Positions 1-10,307 are shown, counted from the first letter of the stretch. The stretch is DNA of 64,000 nt from Hydrogenimonas sp. (GCA_015490295.1 WFYC01000074.1:1-64000); one strand, 5' to 3'. Translations and numbers: made by a program. The notes: generated from the sequence alone by a model not told the origin.

Positions 1-1404
1 GGGTGGGTACCGTACCGCTATAAACGCTACTGGCTATTCGGAGTAGTGACGGTGGTGGCCCTTGTGCTGCCGTTTATAAAAATAAACGGTAACCACTTCT
101 TCCTGCTCAACTTCGACCATAAGCAGCTCCATTTCCTGTTTGTGCGTTTCGATATGCAGGAGCTCTACCTGATGCCGTTTCTGCTGATGCTTCTTTTCCT
201 GGGGATCTTCTTCATGACGACCCTGGGAGGAAGAGTCTGGTGCGGCTGGGCGTGTCCCCAGACGATATTTAGAGTTATATACAGAGATCTTTTCGAGACG
301 AAGCTGCTCGGTCTTAGAAAGAGAATAACAAACAAACAGCAGGAGCCCGACTGGAGTAAACCGGAGAATAAGGCGAAAGAGGGTGTGGCTATAGTGCTGT
401 GGTCGATACTGGCCCTGATAGCGGCGGCCGACTTCACATGGTACTTCGTGCCGCCGGAGGACTTTTTCCAATACATCCAGGACCCGGCCGAGCACCCGGT
501 GCTTATAGGGTTCTGGCTGGGGATCGCCCTGTTTCTCGTAGTAGATGTGGTGTGGCTCAAAGAGAATTTCTGTATCTATATATGCCCATACAGCAGAGTG
601 CAGTCTGTAATGTACGACGACGATACGATCATGGCGATCTACGATGTACATAGAGGCGGCCATATATACGACCATGATGGCCAGGACAGCAAAAAGCTGG
701 TACACAATATAAAAGAGCTGCACCAAAGAGAGCCCGAGGCTGAATGTACCGCATGCGAAAGCTGCGTAAAGGTGTGTCCTACCCATATAGATATACGCCA
801 GGGTATGCAGCTTGAGTGTATAAACTGCCTCGAGTGTGTAGACGCATGTACCAAAGTTATGGGCGCTCTGGGTAAACCGAGCCTCGTACAGTGGAGCAGC
901 CCCAGAGAGATAGAGAAGCGTGAGGGTAAAACCAGATATATAAGACCCAGAACGGTGGCATACGCGGTTGCGCTGACAATAGTGACCGCGGCCCTGTTTG
1001 TTATGGGGACGAAAAAAGAGCATATGCTGCTCAACATAAACAAGACGGCACAGCTCTACAGATTCACAAACGACGGCAGGATCGTAAACGACTATACGTT
1101 CCTGTTCCAAAACACAGATACGAGAGATCATACATACTACTTCGAGGTTGTAGACAACCCGAAGATAAAGATAGTCAAACCGACGAAACCGTTCAAGCTT
1201 CTTGCCCGCAAGAAGGTGAAAAAGATAGTGCAGCTCGAGGCCGTGGAGCCCCTGGCCAAAGAGAGCAGGAGAGATACGCCTGTACCGGTTACGATAAGGG
1301 CCTTCGCGACCGATGCGCCCGAAAAGATATCTGTCACCAGGCGTACGGTGTTTGTATATCCGAGGTGGGATATAGTGCAAAAGAGGCTCAAAAAGAGCCG
1401 ATAA
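1..1404 (+). CDS. ccoG: Cytochrome c oxidase accessory protein CcoG (RdxA/FixG family), 5' end outside window
   Basis: Open frame runs to the window edge; WCGWACPQT motif, two ferredoxin-like Cys clusters (CTACESCVKVCP, CINCLECVDACTKVM), several TM segments. Confidence 0.93.
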   Translation, partial: GWVPYRYKRYWLFGVVTVVALVLPFIKINGNHFFLLNFDHKQLHFLFVRFDMQELYLMPFLLMLLFLGIFFMTTLGGRVWCGWACPQTIFRVIYRDLFETKLLGLRKRITNKQQEPDWSKPENKAKEGVAIVLWSILALIAAADFTWYFVPPEDFFQYIQDPAEHPVLIGFWLGIALFLVVDVVWLKENFCIYICPYSRVQSVMYDDDTIMAIYDVHRGGHIYDHDGQDSKKLVHNIKELHQREPEAECTACESCVKVCPTHIDIRQGMQLECINCLECVDACTKVMGALGKPSLVQWSSPREIEKREGKTRYIRPRTVAYAVALTIVTAALFVMGTKKEHMLLNINKTAQLYRFTNDGRIVNDYTFLFQNTDTRDHTYYFEVVDNPKIKIVKPTKPFKLLARKKVKKIVQLEAVEPLAKESRRDTPVPVTIRAFATDAPEKISVTRRTVFVYPRWDIVQKRLKKSR

Positions 1405-1434
1405 AATGTTACAATAACGCAAAAGGAGAGAGAA

Positions 1435-1536
1435 ATGATTCAGATTATGGACAAAGTTCTGGGTTGGACAATGGTTATCATGGCGGCTTATACACTCTGG
1501 GCGGTCGTCACCGCCAACCACGCGTTTGTCGGTTGA
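1435..1536 (+). CDS. Small 33-aa single-TM peptide downstream of ccoG
   Basis: ATG at 1435 after AAAGGAGAGAG; MIQIMDKVLGWTMVIMAAYTLWAVVTANHAFVG; stop at 1534-1536. Confidence 0.6.
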   Translation: MIQIMDKVLGWTMVIMAAYTLWAVVTANHAFVG

Positions 1537-1539
1537 TCG

Positions 1540-2175
1540 TTGAGTAGAAACGACGCCGTAAAAAAGGGGGGCTCTCTGCCCCTTCTTGCAACTCTTCTTT
1601 TTTTCATTCCATCCCTGCTCTTTGCGAAAGCAGATTTCGTACTTAAAAACGATGGAGTTATGCCGCCAAAAGAGGTAGAGAAGCTTGAACAGATGGGCTC
1701 CGAGCTCTACGAAAAGACCGGGGTAGCGGTGTTTGTAGCCGCGGTAGCGGAACTCAATGCGACAAGGCCTGTAGATATAATCGAGCCGTTAAAGCGGAAG
1801 TACCCTGACTATATACTTCTATATTTTTCGATAAAGCCTACCGCTGTAAACATATTTGCAACCGAAAAGACAAAGGGACTTATCGATATTGACCAGATTC
1901 TAAGCCCTCTCCCCTGGCGCGGTACGATAAGACCGATCATGAGTCCTGCGTTCAGTAAAGACCAAAAGGTAAAAAATGAGGTTGCCATCTTCAATGGGTA
2001 TGCCGATATCGTAGATCAGGTCGCGCAGAGCAAAGGAGTGAAACTTGAAAGCAGCATAGGTAGTGGAAGTAGAGACAGCTTCAGACTGATTCGATGGATC
2101 TTTTACGCAATACTTGCACTCTTTCTTATTCAGTATATAATTTTTAAGGTTAGGAGAAGACGTGGAGAGTCCTGA
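1540..2175 (+). CDS. Membrane-anchored protein, possibly TPM-domain-like, in cbb3 maturation cluster
   Basis: 211-aa ORF (TTG start), N-terminal signal and C-terminal TM plus basic tail, between ccoG and fixH-like gene. Confidence 0.6.
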   Translation: MSRNDAVKKGGSLPLLATLLFFIPSLLFAKADFVLKNDGVMPPKEVEKLEQMGSELYEKTGVAVFVAAVAELNATRPVDIIEPLKRKYPDYILLYFSIKPTAVNIFATEKTKGLIDIDQILSPLPWRGTIRPIMSPAFSKDQKVKNEVAIFNGYADIVDQVAQSKGVKLESSIGSGSRDSFRLIRWIFYAILALFLIQYIIFKVRRRRGES

Positions 2176-2656
2176 AAAAAAAGAGGCAAACTTCTGGCCT
2201 TACGCGATCGTGGGGATGATACTCACTGTTGTGATGCTTGGCGCCTGGACGATCAAGGTAGCACTCAAAAATCCTGTGCAGTTGGAAAACAGCTATATGA
2301 TGAAGTACCAGGATGTCGACGAAAAGATAAATGAAATTCTTGAAAAACAGCGACTCTTCGATATGAAATATAGTATGGCTCTTGATTCCAACAGGCTCAA
2401 ACTGGGTAAGAACAGGGTCGAGGTAAAACTTTTCGACAAGAACGGCATGCCGGTCAGCGGTGCGAAAATCAAGGTTCTGCTCACCAGGCCGGATACAGCT
2501 CAATACGATATAGAGCTTGACGAGTTCACCTACAGCGACGGTAGATATCTGAGCAGAGAGTTCACTCTCGAAAAGAGGGGACGCTGGAATATTGTGGCGA
2601 AGGTGGAGCTTGGGGGTGACGAAGGCTTCAAAAAATATAGGACCTTTGTCGAATAG
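2162..2656 (+). CDS. FixH/CcoH family protein
   Basis: N-terminal TM, FixH-like beta domain, adjacency to ccoG; GTG start. Confidence 0.7.
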   Translation: MESPEKKEANFWPYAIVGMILTVVMLGAWTIKVALKNPVQLENSYMMKYQDVDEKINEILEKQRLFDMKYSMALDSNRLKLGKNRVEVKLFDKNGMPVSGAKIKVLLTRPDTAQYDIELDEFTYSDGRYLSREFTLEKRGRWNIVAKVELGGDEGFKKYRTFVE

Positions 2657-2662
2657 TAGGCT

Positions 2663-2686
2663 GGCGGAGGGGTGATCCGCCCTTTT
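2663..2686 (+). terminator. Rho-independent terminator after fixH-like gene
   Basis: GGCGGA...TCCGCC stem followed by CTTTT. Confidence 0.6.
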
Positions 2687-2746
2687 AAACCCGCTTCAAA
2701 AGCTTACAAATTACTGAAATTAAGTAAATATTAATCAAACTTACTC

Positions 2747-2752
2747 TACAAT
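2747..2752 (+). promoter_or_regulatory. Candidate -10 box (TACAAT) for rplM-rpsI
   Basis: TACAAT in AT-rich leader 36 bp upstream of rplM ATG. Confidence 0.45.
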
Positions 2753-2787
2753 CGCTTCGTTCAAATCTTTTTAAAGGTCAAACTACC

Positions 2788-3216
2788 ATGAAAATGACTA
2801 AGATGGTAAACAGCGCTCAGGTTGAGCGTGACTGGATCGTACTCGATGCAGAAGGAAAAACATTCGGACGACTGGTTACGGAGATCGCAACCTATCTTCG
2901 CGGAAAACACAAACCCTATTTTACCCCGCATGTCGACTGCGGTGACCATGTTGTAGTCATCAATGCGTCGAAAGTGAAGTTTACGGGAACGAATAAACTC
3001 GAAGATAAGCAATATCACAGGCACAGCGGATATTTCGGAAGTGTCAAAAGTGAGAAGCTGGGTGAGCTCGTAGAGAAGAATCCCGAAAAACTCTTCAAGC
3101 TGGCTACAAGAGGAATGCTACCCAAGACAAAACTCGGACGTGCTATGCTGAAAAAACTGCGTGTATATGCAGGTAGCGAGCATCCGCATACAGCACAAGT
3201 GAAAGCTAAAGGATAA
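2788..3216 (+). CDS. rplM: 50S ribosomal protein L13
   Basis: Characteristic L13 sequence ([19 protein letters not shown]...LRGKHKP...[22 protein letters not shown]). Confidence 0.98.
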   Translation: MKMTKMVNSAQVERDWIVLDAEGKTFGRLVTEIATYLRGKHKPYFTPHVDCGDHVVVINASKVKFTGTNKLEDKQYHRHSGYFGSVKSEKLGELVEKNPEKLFKLATRGMLPKTKLGRAMLKKLRVYAGSEHPHTAQVKAKG

Positions 3217-3221
3217 CAGAT

Positions 3222-3611
3222 ATGGCAAATGTTTATGCAACCGGAAAACGCAAAAGCGCCGTCGCCAAAGTATGGCTCAAGCCGGGCAGCGGAAAAATGA
3301 CGATAAACGGTCTCGGCCTGGACGAGTGGCTGGGCGGTCATGAAGCTATCAAGAGAAAGGTGATGCAGCCGCTTCTTTTGACAAAGCAGGAAGCGAGTGT
3401 AGATATTGTCGCACAGACTCTCGGAGGCGGTTACTCGGCACAGGCTGACGCTCTAAAACACGGAATCTCCAAAGCTTTGGCGTCGTTTGACGAAGAGTTT
3501 AGAAAGATTCTGAAGCCGAACGGTCTTCTGACTCGCGATTCGCGTGTGGTCGAACGTAAGAAGTACGGTAAGCACAAAGCTCGTCGAAGTCCTCAGTTCT
3601 CCAAACGTTAA
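3222..3611 (+). CDS. rpsI: 30S ribosomal protein S9
   Basis: [19 protein letters not shown]...[28 protein letters not shown]. Confidence 0.98.
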   Translation: MANVYATGKRKSAVAKVWLKPGSGKMTINGLGLDEWLGGHEAIKRKVMQPLLLTKQEASVDIVAQTLGGGYSAQADALKHGISKALASFDEEFRKILKPNGLLTRDSRVVERKKYGKHKARRSPQFSKR

Positions 3612-3645
3612 TGTTTTCCCGGGATCTCCCGGGGGAGAATCTCCT

Positions 3646-4053
3646 ATGAAAAAACTTATTTTCCTTACAATAGCAGTATCACTATCGCTCTTTGCAGGTG
3701 TAAAGGATCTCGATATCGAAAATTTCGAGAAGGCGAAAAGAGAGGGTGTCCCTGTAATAGATATCCGCACACCGTCGGAATGGCGTGAAACCGGAGTCAT
3801 AAAAGGGAGCCATACCATCATGTTTTTCGACCGGTCCGGAAGATATGACCTTAAATCGTTTTTGGAAAGACTTTCAAAACTTGGAATCAACAAAGATAAA
3901 CCTTTTATTCTCGTCTGCAGATCGGCATCGAGGACGAAAATGGTCGGTGATTTTCTCTCTGATAGAATGGGATATAAAAAGGTATATGAGCTAAAAGGCG
4001 GAATACTCAATTGGCAAAGGCACAAAAAGCCTCTCGTTCCACCGGCGCGATGA
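3646..4053 (+). CDS. Rhodanese-like domain protein (secreted)
   Basis: Signal peptide, PVIDIRTPSEWRETGVIKGSH, active-site loop CRSASRT. Confidence 0.9.
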   Translation: MKKLIFLTIAVSLSLFAGVKDLDIENFEKAKREGVPVIDIRTPSEWRETGVIKGSHTIMFFDRSGRYDLKSFLERLSKLGINKDKPFILVCRSASRTKMVGDFLSDRMGYKKVYELKGGILNWQRHKKPLVPPAR

Positions 4054-5549
4054 GAACGCTGCTGCTAACGCTGCTGCTACCCCTCCATATACTTGCCTCT
4101 ACACTGCATCTTGCTCTCGGAGCCAATCCGAGTAGAATAAATCCTCTGCTTGCAACCGACAGTGCAAGCGGAGAGATAAGCGGCTGGATATTCAACGGAC
4201 TTGTAAAGTTTGACAAAAACGGACAAATTGTTGGCGACCTCGCCGAATCGTGGAGGTTCGAATCGCCCGTTAAACTGATTTTCGACCTTAGAAAACGCGT
4301 AAAGTGGCACGACGGGGAGCCATTTGGAGCCGACGATGTGGTTTTTACATTCTCACTTCTAAAATCGTCCAGAATCTTCACCCCCTATGCAAGCGATTTC
4401 AGGTATGTAAAGTCGGTAAGGGCACTGGATCCGTCGAGGGTAGAGGTGATATACAAGGAACCCTATTTCAAAGCGCTCTCTATCTGGATGATGGGTATCC
4501 TGCCCAGGCATCTTTGGAAAGATGTCGAAGATCCGATGACTTCGGAGTTGAACAGGGAACCGGTCGGTACCGGTCCCTATCGTCTCAAGAGTATGCAAAA
4601 CTCCGGTGATGTAATTTTGGAAGCAAACGACGACTATTTCGAACACCGCCCCAATATAGACGTTATCCACTACCACTTCATGCCGGATCCTACGACGCAG
4701 TTTTTGATGCTGAAAGCGAAGAAGCTCGATCTCGGCTCTCTGACGCCTCTTCAGAGGGAGAGGCAGATAGACTCCTCTTTCTTGGATTACTACCGTATTG
4801 TGCAGATGCAGGGGCGGGGCTATACATACCTTGGCTTCAATCTCACTCTGCCGAAGTTCAGGGATCTGCGTGTCAGGAAGGCTCTCGATATGGCGATAGA
4901 CAAGCAGGAGCTTATACGAATACTCTTCTTTTCGTACGGAAAAGTCTGCTACGGCCCTTTTATGCCCGGTACGTTTGCCTACCCGAAGAGGGTAACAAAA
5001 AGCGGATACGATCCGCAAAAAGCGAAAGAGCTTCTTGCGCAGGCCGGTTACAGTGAAGCTCGTCCGCTCGAATTTACGATCTCTACAAACGCAAACAATA
5101 CCACAAGGCTCTATGCGGCCCAGATAATCCAGCACCAGTTGGCCAAAATAGGCGTGAAGGTAAAGATTAGGGCGATGGAGTGGCAGGCTTTTTTGAATAC
5201 GGTCGTGACCCCCAGAAGATTCGAGGTCATTCTTCTCGGGTGGAGCCTTGGGTTGATCCCGGACGCCTACGCCTTGTGGCACTCCGATTCGGACAGACTG
5301 GGCGGTTTCAACCTTGTCGGATACAGAAACGAAAAGGTGGACGAGATGATAGAGAGAGCCGAAAAGCTGACGGATATGGAGAAGGTCGGAGAGATATACA
5401 GAGAGATGTTCAACATAATCGCGGCCGACATACCCTACATATTCTTATATATTCCAGACTCCATTACCGCCATCAATAGAGAGATAACACCGATAGTACC
5501 TTCCATTATCGGAATAATGCATAATCAGGTCGACTGGAAAAAACCTTGA
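4050..5549 (+). CDS. ABC transporter substrate-binding protein, family 5 (peptide/nickel type)
   Basis: SBP_bac_5 features (DLAESWRFE..KLIFDLRKRVKWHDGEPFGADDVVFTF); ATGA overlap with upstream ORF; signal peptide from 4050. Confidence 0.93.
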   Translation: MRTLLLTLLLPLHILASTLHLALGANPSRINPLLATDSASGEISGWIFNGLVKFDKNGQIVGDLAESWRFESPVKLIFDLRKRVKWHDGEPFGADDVVFTFSLLKSSRIFTPYASDFRYVKSVRALDPSRVEVIYKEPYFKALSIWMMGILPRHLWKDVEDPMTSELNREPVGTGPYRLKSMQNSGDVILEANDDYFEHRPNIDVIHYHFMPDPTTQFLMLKAKKLDLGSLTPLQRERQIDSSFLDYYRIVQMQGRGYTYLGFNLTLPKFRDLRVRKALDMAIDKQELIRILFFSYGKVCYGPFMPGTFAYPKRVTKSGYDPQKAKELLAQAGYSEARPLEFTISTNANNTTRLYAAQIIQHQLAKIGVKVKIRAMEWQAFLNTVVTPRRFEVILLGWSLGLIPDAYALWHSDSDRLGGFNLVGYRNEKVDEMIERAEKLTDMEKVGEIYREMFNIIAADIPYIFLYIPDSITAINREITPIVPSIIGIMHNQVDWKKP

Positions 5550-6229
5550 CGGCGGCACGCAGGGGGGCGCCGCATGAGCCGGTGACTATACTTTTCGATC
5601 TCGACGGCACGCTGATAGACTCGACCGAAGCGATCCTCGAGAGTTTCAGTTACGCTTTCGCCCACTTCGGAGAGCGGGCTCCGGCGGACGAGAAGATAAA
5701 AAGACTTATAGGATACCCTCTCGATGTAATGTTCGAGAGTTTGGGAGCGCAAGCGCGTCCGGTAGCAGGATACGTGGCGGCATACAAGGAGTGCTACAGA
5801 GAGATCAGCCGTGAAAAGACGGTGCTGCTTCCTGGAGCGAAGGATGCCGTAGAGGAGGCGGCCGAGTTCGCTCTTTTGGGTGTAGTGACCACAAAGACCG
5901 CCCGTTACTCCGTTGAACTGCTGGAGCACATGGGGCTTATGGACCTGTTCGAGGTACTGGTAGGCAGAGAGGATGTAGATAACCCGAAGCCGCATCCGGA
6001 GCCGATTTTCAAAGCGTTGGATCTACTCGAAAGGGGGGCGAGAAACTGCTGGATGGTGGGAGATACACTGCTTGATGTAGATGCCGCCAAGGCTGCGGGC
6101 GTAACTCCTTTCGCGCTCACATGCGGATACGGTGATGCCGAGGAGCTGGCAGGCGCAACCGAACATCTGGCAGAAGATGCAGTGAGTGCCGTAAAAACGA
6201 TTCGACGACTCTGTACAACAGGGGTCTGA
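5546..6229 (+). CDS. gph: HAD-superfamily hydrolase, phosphoglycolate phosphatase-like
   Basis: ILFDLDGTLIDS, motif III KPHPEPIF, WMVGDTLLDVDAAKAAG. Confidence 0.85.
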   Translation: MTAARRGAPHEPVTILFDLDGTLIDSTEAILESFSYAFAHFGERAPADEKIKRLIGYPLDVMFESLGAQARPVAGYVAAYKECYREISREKTVLLPGAKDAVEEAAEFALLGVVTTKTARYSVELLEHMGLMDLFEVLVGREDVDNPKPHPEPIFKALDLLERGARNCWMVGDTLLDVDAAKAAGVTPFALTCGYGDAEELAGATEHLAEDAVSAVKTIRRLCTTGV

Positions 6230-6440
6230 ACCTGCCGGATCCGATCTTGGTGACGCTTTCTGGCGACGGAATATATACCGCTTTGTACCGCCTTTGCTCA
6301 CTTTTTATCTTCTTTGTCTGCAAAAAGCTTGCTTTAAGAGCCGCTTGATTACAATTAGCTTACCTTAGTATATAAATAAAAAGTGCCAAAAAATCTAAGA
6401 GGTGGAAGTAGAGTTTTTTGGTCTTTTGAAGGGAGAATCG

Positions 6441-6998
6441 ATGTTGGAAATTCGCTGGCACTCTCGTGCAGGACAGGGTGCGGTTACGGGCGCCAAAGGT
6501 TTGGCGGACGTAGTATCGCGAACCGGGAAGTTTGTACAGGCGTTTGCTTTTTACGGATCGGCCAAGCGCGGTGCCGCGATGACGGCCTATAACCGTGTGG
6601 ATGATGAAGAGATTCTGAACCATGAGAAGTTCATGCATCCGGACTATGTTCTCGTCATTGACCCGGGCCTGACTTATACGGCCGATATCACGGCTCACGA
6701 AAAAGATAGTACAAAATATATCATCACTACGCATCTGAGCAAAGATGAACTGGTAGCGGGACAGCCGAAGCTAGAAGGCAAAGATGTCTATGTCGTAGAC
6801 TGCATGCAGATCTCTCTCGATACTATCGGCCGCGCGATTCCAAACACCCCGATGCTCGGCGCACTGATGAAGGTTTCCGGAATGTTCGAACTTGACTATT
6901 TTCAGGATGCGATGAAAAGCGTGCTTTCCAAATTTCCGCAGAAGGTCATCGATGCCAACATGGCGGCGATAGAGCGTGCGTACAATTCAGTGAAGTAA
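6441..6998 (+). CDS. porG: Pyruvate:ferredoxin oxidoreductase gamma subunit
   Basis: MLEIRWHSRAGQGAVTGAKGLADV; followed by delta, alpha, beta subunits. Confidence 0.92.
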   Translation: MLEIRWHSRAGQGAVTGAKGLADVVSRTGKFVQAFAFYGSAKRGAAMTAYNRVDDEEILNHEKFMHPDYVLVIDPGLTYTADITAHEKDSTKYIITTHLSKDELVAGQPKLEGKDVYVVDCMQISLDTIGRAIPNTPMLGALMKVSGMFELDYFQDAMKSVLSKFPQKVIDANMAAIERAYNSVK

Positions 6999-7009
6999 AG
7001 GAATATAAG

Positions 7010-7396
7010 ATGAAATATCTTGGATGGGATGAACTGCTCCCCGGAGCGATTCTCTTCTCGTTTGACGAAGAGATGGAGAAAGATGCGTGCGAAGTTCTGC
7101 CGGAGAACCGCCCCTATGCCGAAACAAATTCACATGAAGCGTATGTAGGTGACTGGCGAGTTCTAAAACCTGTATACAACAGGGATCTCTGTATCGACTG
7201 TCAGTTCTGCTGGATCTACTGCCCCGACGTTTCGATCATCTCCAGAGACAAGAAGATGATCGGTGTCGATTACGACCACTGCAAAGGGTGCGGAATCTGT
7301 GTGGAAGTCTGCCCGACCAACCCGAAATCGCTGCTTATGTTCGAAGAGCGTATAGAAAATGAAACCGCTCTGGCCCAGTGGCCGGAGAAAGAGTAA
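7010..7396 (+). CDS. porD: Pyruvate:ferredoxin oxidoreductase delta (ferredoxin-like) subunit
   Basis: Two 4Fe-4S motifs CIDCQFCWIYCPD and CKGCGICVEVCP. Confidence 0.93.
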   Translation: MKYLGWDELLPGAILFSFDEEMEKDACEVLPENRPYAETNSHEAYVGDWRVLKPVYNRDLCIDCQFCWIYCPDVSIISRDKKMIGVDYDHCKGCGICVEVCPTNPKSLLMFEERIENETALAQWPEKE

Positions 7397-7408
7397 CAGG
7401 AGAGTTAG

Positions 7409-8629
7409 ATGGCTGAAAAAATGGAATTGAATGAAGTGGAGGTCTGGGATGGCAATATGGCGGCGAGCCAGGCGCTTCGCCAGGCACAGGTCGATGTTGT
7501 CGCAGCCTACCCGATCACACCTTCTACACCGATAGTTCAAAACTATAGTTCTTTTCTCGCCAACGGATATATCGACGGCGAATTCGTGATGGTCGAATCC
7601 GAGCACGCCGCGATGAGCGGATGCGTAGGTGCTGCTGCTGCCGGCGGACGTGTAGCCACGGCTACAAGTTCACAGGGTTTTGCGCTTATGGCGGAGGTTC
7701 TCTATCAGGCGAGCGGTATGCGTCTGCCTATCGTTCTGACGGTAGTAAACCGTGCACTCGCGGCGCCGCTCAACGTCAACGGCGACCACTCCGACATGTA
7801 TCTGGGCCGCGACAGCGGCTGGATTCAGCTTGACGCGTTCAACTCGCAGCAGGCTTACGATCTGACCCTGATGGCATTCAGAATAGGAGAGGACCACTCG
7901 GTAAGGCTGCCCGTCATGGTGCACCAAGACGGCTTTATCACCTCTCATACGGCAGAAAACGTAAAGCCCCTGAGCGACGATGAAGCGTACGCTTTCGTCG
8001 GCGAATACAAACCGATGAACGCGATGCTCGATCTGGCCAAGCCGGTAACGTACGGAGTTCAAACCGAAGAGGATTGGCACTTCGAGCACAAGGCGCGCCA
8101 GCATGCCGACCTTATGACCAAAGTTTTCGGAAAAGTGGAAGAGGTGTTCGAGGCGTTCGAAGAGAAGACCGGCCGAAAATATAATATAGTCGAAGAGTAT
8201 ATGATGGATGATGCCGAAGTGGCTATAATCGCACTCGGTACAACGGTAGAGACAGCCGAAATGGTCGCGAGAATGATGCGCGAAGTGGGGATCAAGGCGG
8301 GAGTAGTATCTCCGCGCCTGTTCCGCCCGTGGCCATACGAGCAGATAAAAAAAGCGCTTTCGAAGGTCAAAGCTGTGGCGTGTCTGGACAGAAGCAGCCC
8401 CAACGGAGCCCTGGGAGCGCTCTATAACGAAGTGACCGCATCACTCTATCAGAGTGACAATCGTCCGGTCGTCACGAACTACATCTACGGACTCGGCGGA
8501 CGCGACTTCACTATAGACCACGCCAAAGAGATCTTCAAAGAGTTGGATGCCAACGCCAAAGAGGGCAGACCGACCACACCACTTCAGCAGTTTGTAGGAC
8601 TTCGAGGTCCCAAACTGTCGTTTTATTAA
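7409..8629 (+). CDS. porA: Pyruvate:ferredoxin oxidoreductase alpha subunit
   Basis: DVVAAYPITPSTPIVQ..., MVESEHAAMSGCVGAAAAGGRVATATSSQG. Confidence 0.95.
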   Translation: MAEKMELNEVEVWDGNMAASQALRQAQVDVVAAYPITPSTPIVQNYSSFLANGYIDGEFVMVESEHAAMSGCVGAAAAGGRVATATSSQGFALMAEVLYQASGMRLPIVLTVVNRALAAPLNVNGDHSDMYLGRDSGWIQLDAFNSQQAYDLTLMAFRIGEDHSVRLPVMVHQDGFITSHTAENVKPLSDDEAYAFVGEYKPMNAMLDLAKPVTYGVQTEEDWHFEHKARQHADLMTKVFGKVEEVFEAFEEKTGRKYNIVEEYMMDDAEVAIIALGTTVETAEMVARMMREVGIKAGVVSPRLFRPWPYEQIKKALSKVKAVACLDRSSPNGALGALYNEVTASLYQSDNRPVVTNYIYGLGGRDFTIDHAKEIFKELDANAKEGRPTTPLQQFVGLRGPKLSFY

Positions 8630-8641
8630 GAGGAGCGCACG

Positions 8642-9604
8642 ATGAGTGAAATGAAAAAGATCAAAAACCTTAAAGAGTTTTCAACTTCTGCAGACCGTTT
8701 CGAGGGCGCCAACCTTCTATGCCCCGGATGTGCGCACTCGATTATCGTACGTGAGATTCTTAACGCTACGAACGACCCACTGGTACTCTCTGCCTCTACA
8801 GGCTGTCTGGAGGTGTGTACTGCGGTCTATCCCTATACATCCTGGGACGCTTCGTGGATTCATATCGGATTCGAGAACAGCTCTACGGCCATAGCCGGTG
8901 CCGAAGCGATGTACAAGACTCTGAAGCGAAAAGGGAAACTTCCCGCATCCTGTGAAGGCAAGTCCCCGAAATTCATCGCTTTCGGTGGTGACGGGGCGAC
9001 ATACGATATCGGCTTTCAGTGGATCTCCGGATGTTTCGAGCGCGGCCATGACATGATGTATGTATGTCTCGACAACGAGGTATACGCCAATACGGGCGGA
9101 CAGCGAAGCTCCGCCACCCCGATCGGTTCGAGCACCACTACATCTCCGGCCGGTCGCGTAAGCTACGGTGAGAAGATGAACAAAAAAGATATGGTTCAGA
9201 TCATGGCGGCTCACGGTTCTCCTTATGTAGCGCAGGTGGCACCCAACAAGTGGAAAGATATGATAAAAAAGATTCAAAAAGGGTTTGCTACAGAGGGTCC
9301 GGTCTATATCAATGCCATGAGCGCCTGTACCACGGAGTGGAAATTCGCGCCTGACGATACGATAGCTATATCGGATCTGGCAACCGATTCTCTCGTATTC
9401 CCGCTCTACGAGATAGAGAACGGCACCAAGCTTACCATTACGTATCGCCCGAAAAACAAGATTCCCGTACGAGACTACCTCGGAGCGCAGGGGCGCTTCA
9501 AACACCTCTTCAAACCGGAGTACGAGTATCTGATAGACGAGTGGCAGAAGCGCGTCGACGACTATTGGGAGTATCTCCAGCGCCGCGAAGAGGCGGGAGT
9601 CTAA
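8642..9604 (+). CDS. porB: Pyruvate:ferredoxin oxidoreductase beta subunit (TPP-binding)
   Basis: LCPGCAHSIIVREIL, GGDGATYDIGFQ, DNEVYANTGGQRS. Confidence 0.95.
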   Translation: MSEMKKIKNLKEFSTSADRFEGANLLCPGCAHSIIVREILNATNDPLVLSASTGCLEVCTAVYPYTSWDASWIHIGFENSSTAIAGAEAMYKTLKRKGKLPASCEGKSPKFIAFGGDGATYDIGFQWISGCFERGHDMMYVCLDNEVYANTGGQRSSATPIGSSTTTSPAGRVSYGEKMNKKDMVQIMAAHGSPYVAQVAPNKWKDMIKKIQKGFATEGPVYINAMSACTTEWKFAPDDTIAISDLATDSLVFPLYEIENGTKLTITYRPKNKIPVRDYLGAQGRFKHLFKPEYEYLIDEWQKRVDDYWEYLQRREEAGV

Positions 9605-9639
9605 ACCAATATCCCGTTCCAGGCCCCGAGAGGGGCTTG

Positions 9640-9768
9640 CTAACCAAAAACTAAAAGCTAAAAGTTAGAATTTTTTACTTTCCAACAGATTCATCTACAC
9701 ACACTACAATATCATCCATTATTATCATTGCGAGTGGATCACCTAAACTTTTAGCTTTTAGTTGTTAG
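9640..9768. repeat. Imperfect inverted repeat flanking the luxS promoter region
   Basis: Left arm CTAACCAAAAACTAAAAGCTAAAAGTTAG (9640-9668); right arm CTAAACTTTTAGCTTTTAGTTGTTAG (9743-9768). Confidence 0.8.
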
Positions 9769-9791
9769 TTTATACTTCAAAAAGGATATCT

Positions 9792-10307
9792 ATGCCGCTA
9801 CTCGAGAGTTTTACCGTAGATCATACAATTATGCCGGCGCCCGCCGTGCGGAAGGCCAAAACTATGAGGACCCCGTGTGGGGATCTGATTACGGTTTTCG
9901 ACCTGCGTTTCTGCCGCCCCAACAGGGAGATGATGAGCGAAAAGGGGGCCCATACGCTCGAGCACCTGTTCGCGGGATTTATGAGGGAACATCTAAACGG
10001 TGATGATGTGGAGATTATAGATATTTCGCCGATGGGGTGCAGAACGGGCTTTTATATGAGCCTTGTAGGAGAACCCGAAGAGGAGCGAGTTGCGAAAGCG
10101 TGGGAGACATCTATGGAGGATGTGATGAATGTGCGCAGTATGGCCGATATACCTGAACTCAATATCTACCAGTGCGGCAGCTGCAAGATGCACTCTCTGG
10201 ATGAGGCCAAAGCGATCGCCGACGGAGTGTTGAAACGCGGTGTCGGTATAATGCACAACGAAGAGCTGAAACTGGATCCTTCCAAGCTGGAGGGGGCATC
10301 ATGCTGA
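9792..10307 (+). CDS. luxS: S-ribosylhomocysteine lyase LuxS
   Basis: [41 protein letters not shown]. Confidence 0.97.
   Translation: MPLLESFTVDHTIMPAPAVRKAKTMRTPCGDLITVFDLRFCRPNREMMSEKGAHTLEHLFAGFMREHLNGDDVEIIDISPMGCRTGFYMSLVGEPEEERVAKAWETSMEDVMNVRSMADIPELNIYQCGSCKMHSLDEAKAIADGVLKRGVGIMHNEELKLDPSKLEGASC

Noticed and set aside
34-1521. 495-aa minus-strand ORF
   Set aside because: Antisense to ccoG, which has clear ferredoxin and TM motifs; composition (Tyr/His/Leu/Arg-rich) is typical of a shadow frame.
3611-3646. CCCGGGATCTCCCGGG hairpin after rpsI as a terminator
   Set aside because: The stem is strong but no T-tract follows and the next gene starts immediately; it could be attenuation but cannot be supported from sequence alone.
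4359-5282. 307-aa minus-strand ORF
   Set aside because: Shadow of the substrate-binding protein gene; no recognisable domain.
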